64,000 nucleotides of DNA, taken from Neurospora intermedia (Eukaryota; Ascomycota; Sordariomycetes; Sordariales; Sordariaceae). Below the pieces are notes generated by a model. That model searched no databases and was not told where the DNA came from. It saw only the letters and a program-made list of their open reading frames with translations. Of this stretch, positions 61,727 to 64,000 are shown piece after piece. The position numbers were made by a program, and so were the translations under genes. The stretch covers positions 1,079,001-1,143,000 of the forward strand of contig BTPP01000001.1 of NCBI GenBank assembly GCA_037102815.1, read 5' to 3'. How positions within the stretch are numbered: position 1 is the first letter of the stretch; each line of letters opens with the position of its first letter.

Positions 61727-62046
61727 TGATACGGGGATAGTTAAAATAAAGACATTGCCCAGATACCGTACAGTTCACGAGGAAGCAGTAGTTTCAGAAG
61801 GCAAGAAGAAGGATCTTATAAGAAAGAGGGAAGGCTTCCAGCCAGCCGTCTGCACGCAGTAGATATGCTGTGCAGCGGGCCAGACCCAGAGCACGGGCTA
61901 CGGGGTGGCCCGGGTACGGCAGTCTAGATGCTTAAATTAGGCACGGCACAGTAAGGAAGCCTCCAGCAGCCCAACTAATCTAGACTATCACAGCTAGTCT
62001 AAGCTATAATATAATAAGGTAGGGTAATCTAAGGATTCCCCTATCA
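61727..62046 (+). repeat. Direct repeat unit 2 (LTR-like), 320 bp
   Basis: This is the second copy of the LTR-like unit. The shared core includes GCTTCCAGCCAGCCGTCTGC and ACGGGGTGGCCCGGG. It is more RIP-like than unit 1 toward its right end. It is separated from unit 1 by only 90 bp. Confidence 0.85.
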
Positions 62047-62240
62047 AATACCGGCTCACATAGAAAGAAACCATCGTCCTCGATGGACCTGAACGTCCAG
62101 GTCTTCTCCGACAAGTTCCAGGTCTCCTCCGACAATCTCCAGGTCTCCTCCGATCCATCTATCCATTCGGGCGGCGCCGGGATCCGTCTCGGTTTGGCGG
62201 GCAAACAAGGTCGAAGTCCGTTGAGTTCCGGGAAGCCGGA
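62047..62240 (-). pseudogene. GC-rich open fragment with SEETW repeats
   Basis: This short segment of normal base composition is unlike all its neighbours. The minus strand from 62204 reads MPAKPRRIPAPPEWIDG then three heptads, SEETWRL, SEETWNL and SEKTWTF, and then RSIEDDGFFLCEPV before running into the TRIM-like unit. The heptads correspond to three 21-bp DNA repeats (62097-62159). The frame is open upstream of the Met for some codons. It may be the remnant of a host gene exon cut by the insertion, or a minisatellite. No family is recognised. Confidence 0.35.
62097..62159 (+). repeat. Three tandem 21-bp repeats
   Basis: The unit is CCAGGTCTCCTCCGACAATCT with one to four differences per copy. 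The period is a multiple of three and keeps a minus-strand reading frame open. Confidence 0.88.
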
Positions 62241-62616
62241 TAGCGGCTAAGGATGGCCAATTAATTAGTTGGCTATTTAACTAGGGGGTTAAAGCTTAAG
62301 AGGGTAATTAATACTCGAAAAGGTAATTAGTAAATTCTAGTACTTAAGAGAGAGATTAGCCCTCGAAAGGGAGACTAATACTCAAAGTACTACAACCGTA
62401 GAGAACGTTAATTCCATAAATAAATAGAAAGAAAGAAAGAAAAAAGGGTATAAACGGGAGCTTTCGTTGGCTAGCGGGCTCGCTAGTACTTAGTACGAAT
62501 TGCAAACAGCTAATAGAGAGGTTGATACGGCTGTTAAAGCCGGTAAGGGAGCTAGTAAGAGAATTGGCAAAAGAGGTAATAGTTATATTATTAATTAATA
62601 AGACTAGTATCATAAT
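62241..62616. other. Non-coding interval with short repeats
   Basis: This AT-rich interval has no convincing gene. Short repeated words (TTAAGAGGG / TTAAGAGAG, TACTCGAAA / CCTCGAAAG, TAATACTC) at 62292-62385 look like a decayed tandem repeat. A (GAAA)n run is at 62427-62443. Confidence 0.5.
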
Positions 62617-64000
62617 AAAGAGCGATGCTCGGCGCGCAGTGTCACTTTTCTACCCGCGTAGTGTCACTACGGAAGTAGGGACATCTATATAGGGATTCCT
62701 ACCTGCGTAGTGCCATACTAATCCCTAACCCTGTAATATTCTTAATAATATTAGATATCCTTATATCGTTTGAGTAATAGCTGGTCTCTTTGTAATATAT
62801 TTTTGGTGTTGAACAATCGATCTATCTATTAGAGCTACAAAGTAGCTAGGGTAGAGTTAAGTACCCGCTTATTCCTCCCGCTTCTTTCTTAACGGTTTTA
62901 TAGCCCTCCTACTTCTAATTACTGCTGAGGGTGTTAACGAATATGTTATAGTACGTTTCTTACAGGTAGGCTATTCGTTAATTAAATTTAAGAGAGTAAG
63001 AGGGTTATTCGAGGGAATTGTAGTAATTTGAAGCCCGCTGTTAGAAGTAAAAGGATTTGATGAGGAGGGAGATCCTTCTGTTTCTTGTACTTCAATAATA
63101 AAGTTTATAGTAGAATCCTCCTTATTTATATTAACCTTATCGACTATTTTAAATTAGGATTACTACTGGTGGAGCGAGGGTTTTAACGTTTAATTATTCT
63201 TTGCTCTCTTCTTTGCCCTCTTTTTACCCTTCGTACTTCTTATTGGTATATTAAGTTAACTAGGGATTTGTTGATTTGTGGGTAATTTAATTGTACTATT
63301 CTTTGGCTATCCCTTAGTTTTATCGGTAATTTTAGGGTCCTTAATACGTAAGTAAGGGTTACGTTTACTTTGGATATTAATTGTTAGTTTAAAAATATTG
63401 TAGAAATAAAGGGATATTATATATTAATGGTACCCGGGTATAATAGTGGTGGTGGATATCCTAGTAGCTAAGGTAGCTATTGATTTTGAGCTTTATTAGT
63501 ATTTTATAGCAATAGGGGATATTATACTATATTTGAATAGTATAGTTATACTCCCCTAGATCCTGTACTGGTCTTTTACTTAAAGGTATTCTAAATTGAG
63601 CGATACGTAGTTAACAACGTATAAGATTAAAACTACAGTATGTAATCCATTCCTATAAATCCCCTAGTATATTATATACTTCCCTAGTGAATTCACTACG
63701 TATTTTAATATCCTGATTAGCGATTTCCTTAATCTATTAGTTACGCTCCCTTTTAATTATAGTGTGAATTGTATTATAGAGTGTAAAGAGGTTACTCTTA
63801 CCGTTAATTAAGAAGCTTTTAATCTGAAAGTTGGTTAATTTATTAGGGGAAGTAATAATTAATTTAAAATTGCGATAGTGTAAAGTATAGTAATACGCCT
63901 ATTAGTAGCGGTAAAATATATATATATTTTGTAAATAGAGTAGTATACCTTGTTAATTAGCAAACTCGCTAATCAATTGCCTCTATCGCTATACGAATGT
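62617..64000 (-). mobile_element. Second Mutator-like element (G), C-terminal side, runs off the window
   Basis: The minus strand contains the C-terminal half of a MULE transposase. Left of it, three copies of GCG(T/C)AGTGTCAC-type words at 62634-62645, 62656-62667 and 62705-62716 form a GC-rich subterminal cluster that may be the left end of the element. The other end, the N-terminal catalytic part and any target-site duplication are outside the window. It is different in sequence from the MULE at 438-3608. Confidence 0.6.
62960..63990 (-). pseudogene. MULE transposase relic, C-terminal region
   Basis: The minus strand, read right to left, gives SLHSIIQFT-type residues, IKIRSEFTREVYNILGDL (about 63670-63730), RIAQFRIPLSKRPVQDLGEY (about 63560-63610), NIPYCYKILIKLKIN (about 63485-63530) and SYxDIHHHYYTRVPLIYN (about 63425-63470). 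The last two match the family pattern IPCxHxI..., then DIHPHW(Y). A basic TKG-PKNSTIKLPT tail, like the AT-hook ends of fungal MULEs, follows at about 63270-63320 in a shifted frame. Several stops are present. The function would be a nuclear DNA transposase. The N-terminal two-thirds lie beyond the window. Confidence 0.65.

Larger units (their letters stand above)
61296..62046. mobile_element. TRIM-like element (two LTR-like repeats around 90 bp)
   Basis: Two TG..CA direct repeats of 320-341 bp flank 90 bp with no coding capacity and a purine stretch (AATAAGGAGG) just before the second repeat. This is the layout of a terminal-repeat retrotransposon in miniature. No clear target-site duplication is seen (left flank TTTCCTAC, right flank AATACCGG), so two independent insertions, a tandem duplication or a deletion derivative remain possible. 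Confidence 0.5.

Noticed and set aside
1-64000. Mitochondrial origin suggested by the very high AT content
   Set aside because: There are no mitochondrial genes, tRNAs or group I/II introns. The content is nuclear LTR elements, LINEs, Helitrons and MULEs with a RIP-like dinucleotide bias.

Overview
The window looks like a nuclear AT-rich compartment of a filamentous ascomycete (Pezizomycotina). CA and TG dinucleotides are strongly depleted in element interiors while CG is kept, TAA/TAG stops are dense in every frame, and diverged copies differ almost only by transitions. This is the signature of repeat-induced point mutation (RIP, CpA to TpA). I found no intact host gene, tRNA, rRNA or CRISPR array. 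Almost all of the 64 kb can be assigned to nested, decayed transposable elements, and the nesting is supported by matching target-site duplications (TSDs).

Left block (1-30015). A minus-strand Ty3/Gypsy chromovirus ('A') is the oldest layer. It is cut by a Mutator-like element (438-3608), by a second Gypsy element ('C', LTRs 4120-4411 and 23011-23302) and by a 5'-truncated LINE copy ('X1', 24385-25947). Element C is itself interrupted by a MITE (4533-5223), a complete-looking but broken chromovirus ('H', 5557-13781) and another 5'-truncated LINE ('Y', 14526-16678). X1 carries a related second MITE (25344-25860). A's LTR lies at 29760-30015.

Middle block (30016-40045). That single LTR is shared with a second chromovirus body ('B', 30016 to about 34733). 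B is abutted without an intervening LTR to the gag-protease half of a C-like Gypsy element ('D', about 34734-39703), whose own 5' LTR is 39704-40045. This is a recombinant junction.

Right block (40046-64000). The base layer is a minus-strand Helitron ('F1') with a DUF6570-like domain and a PIF1-type helicase. It is split by a LINE with reverse transcriptase ('X2', 40327-43785), a shorter copy of the same LINE ('X3', 46933-47998) and a Gypsy element ('E', 48379-56228). A second, truncated Helitron copy ('F2', about 58868-61295) lies head to head with F1 across a 1.57 kb repeat-bearing spacer. Beyond it are two about 330-bp direct repeats 90 bp apart (TRIM-like), a short GC-rich non-RIP-like segment with 21-bp repeats, and the C-terminal part of a second Mutator-like transposase running off the right edge.

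None of these elements appears able to act. Points worth a second look are antisense coding-like content carried in the 3' regions of two LINE families, the sparing of hairpin-rich LTR and TIR ends from mutation, the shared-LTR and chimeric Gypsy junctions, the head-to-head Helitron pair and the TRIM-like unit.
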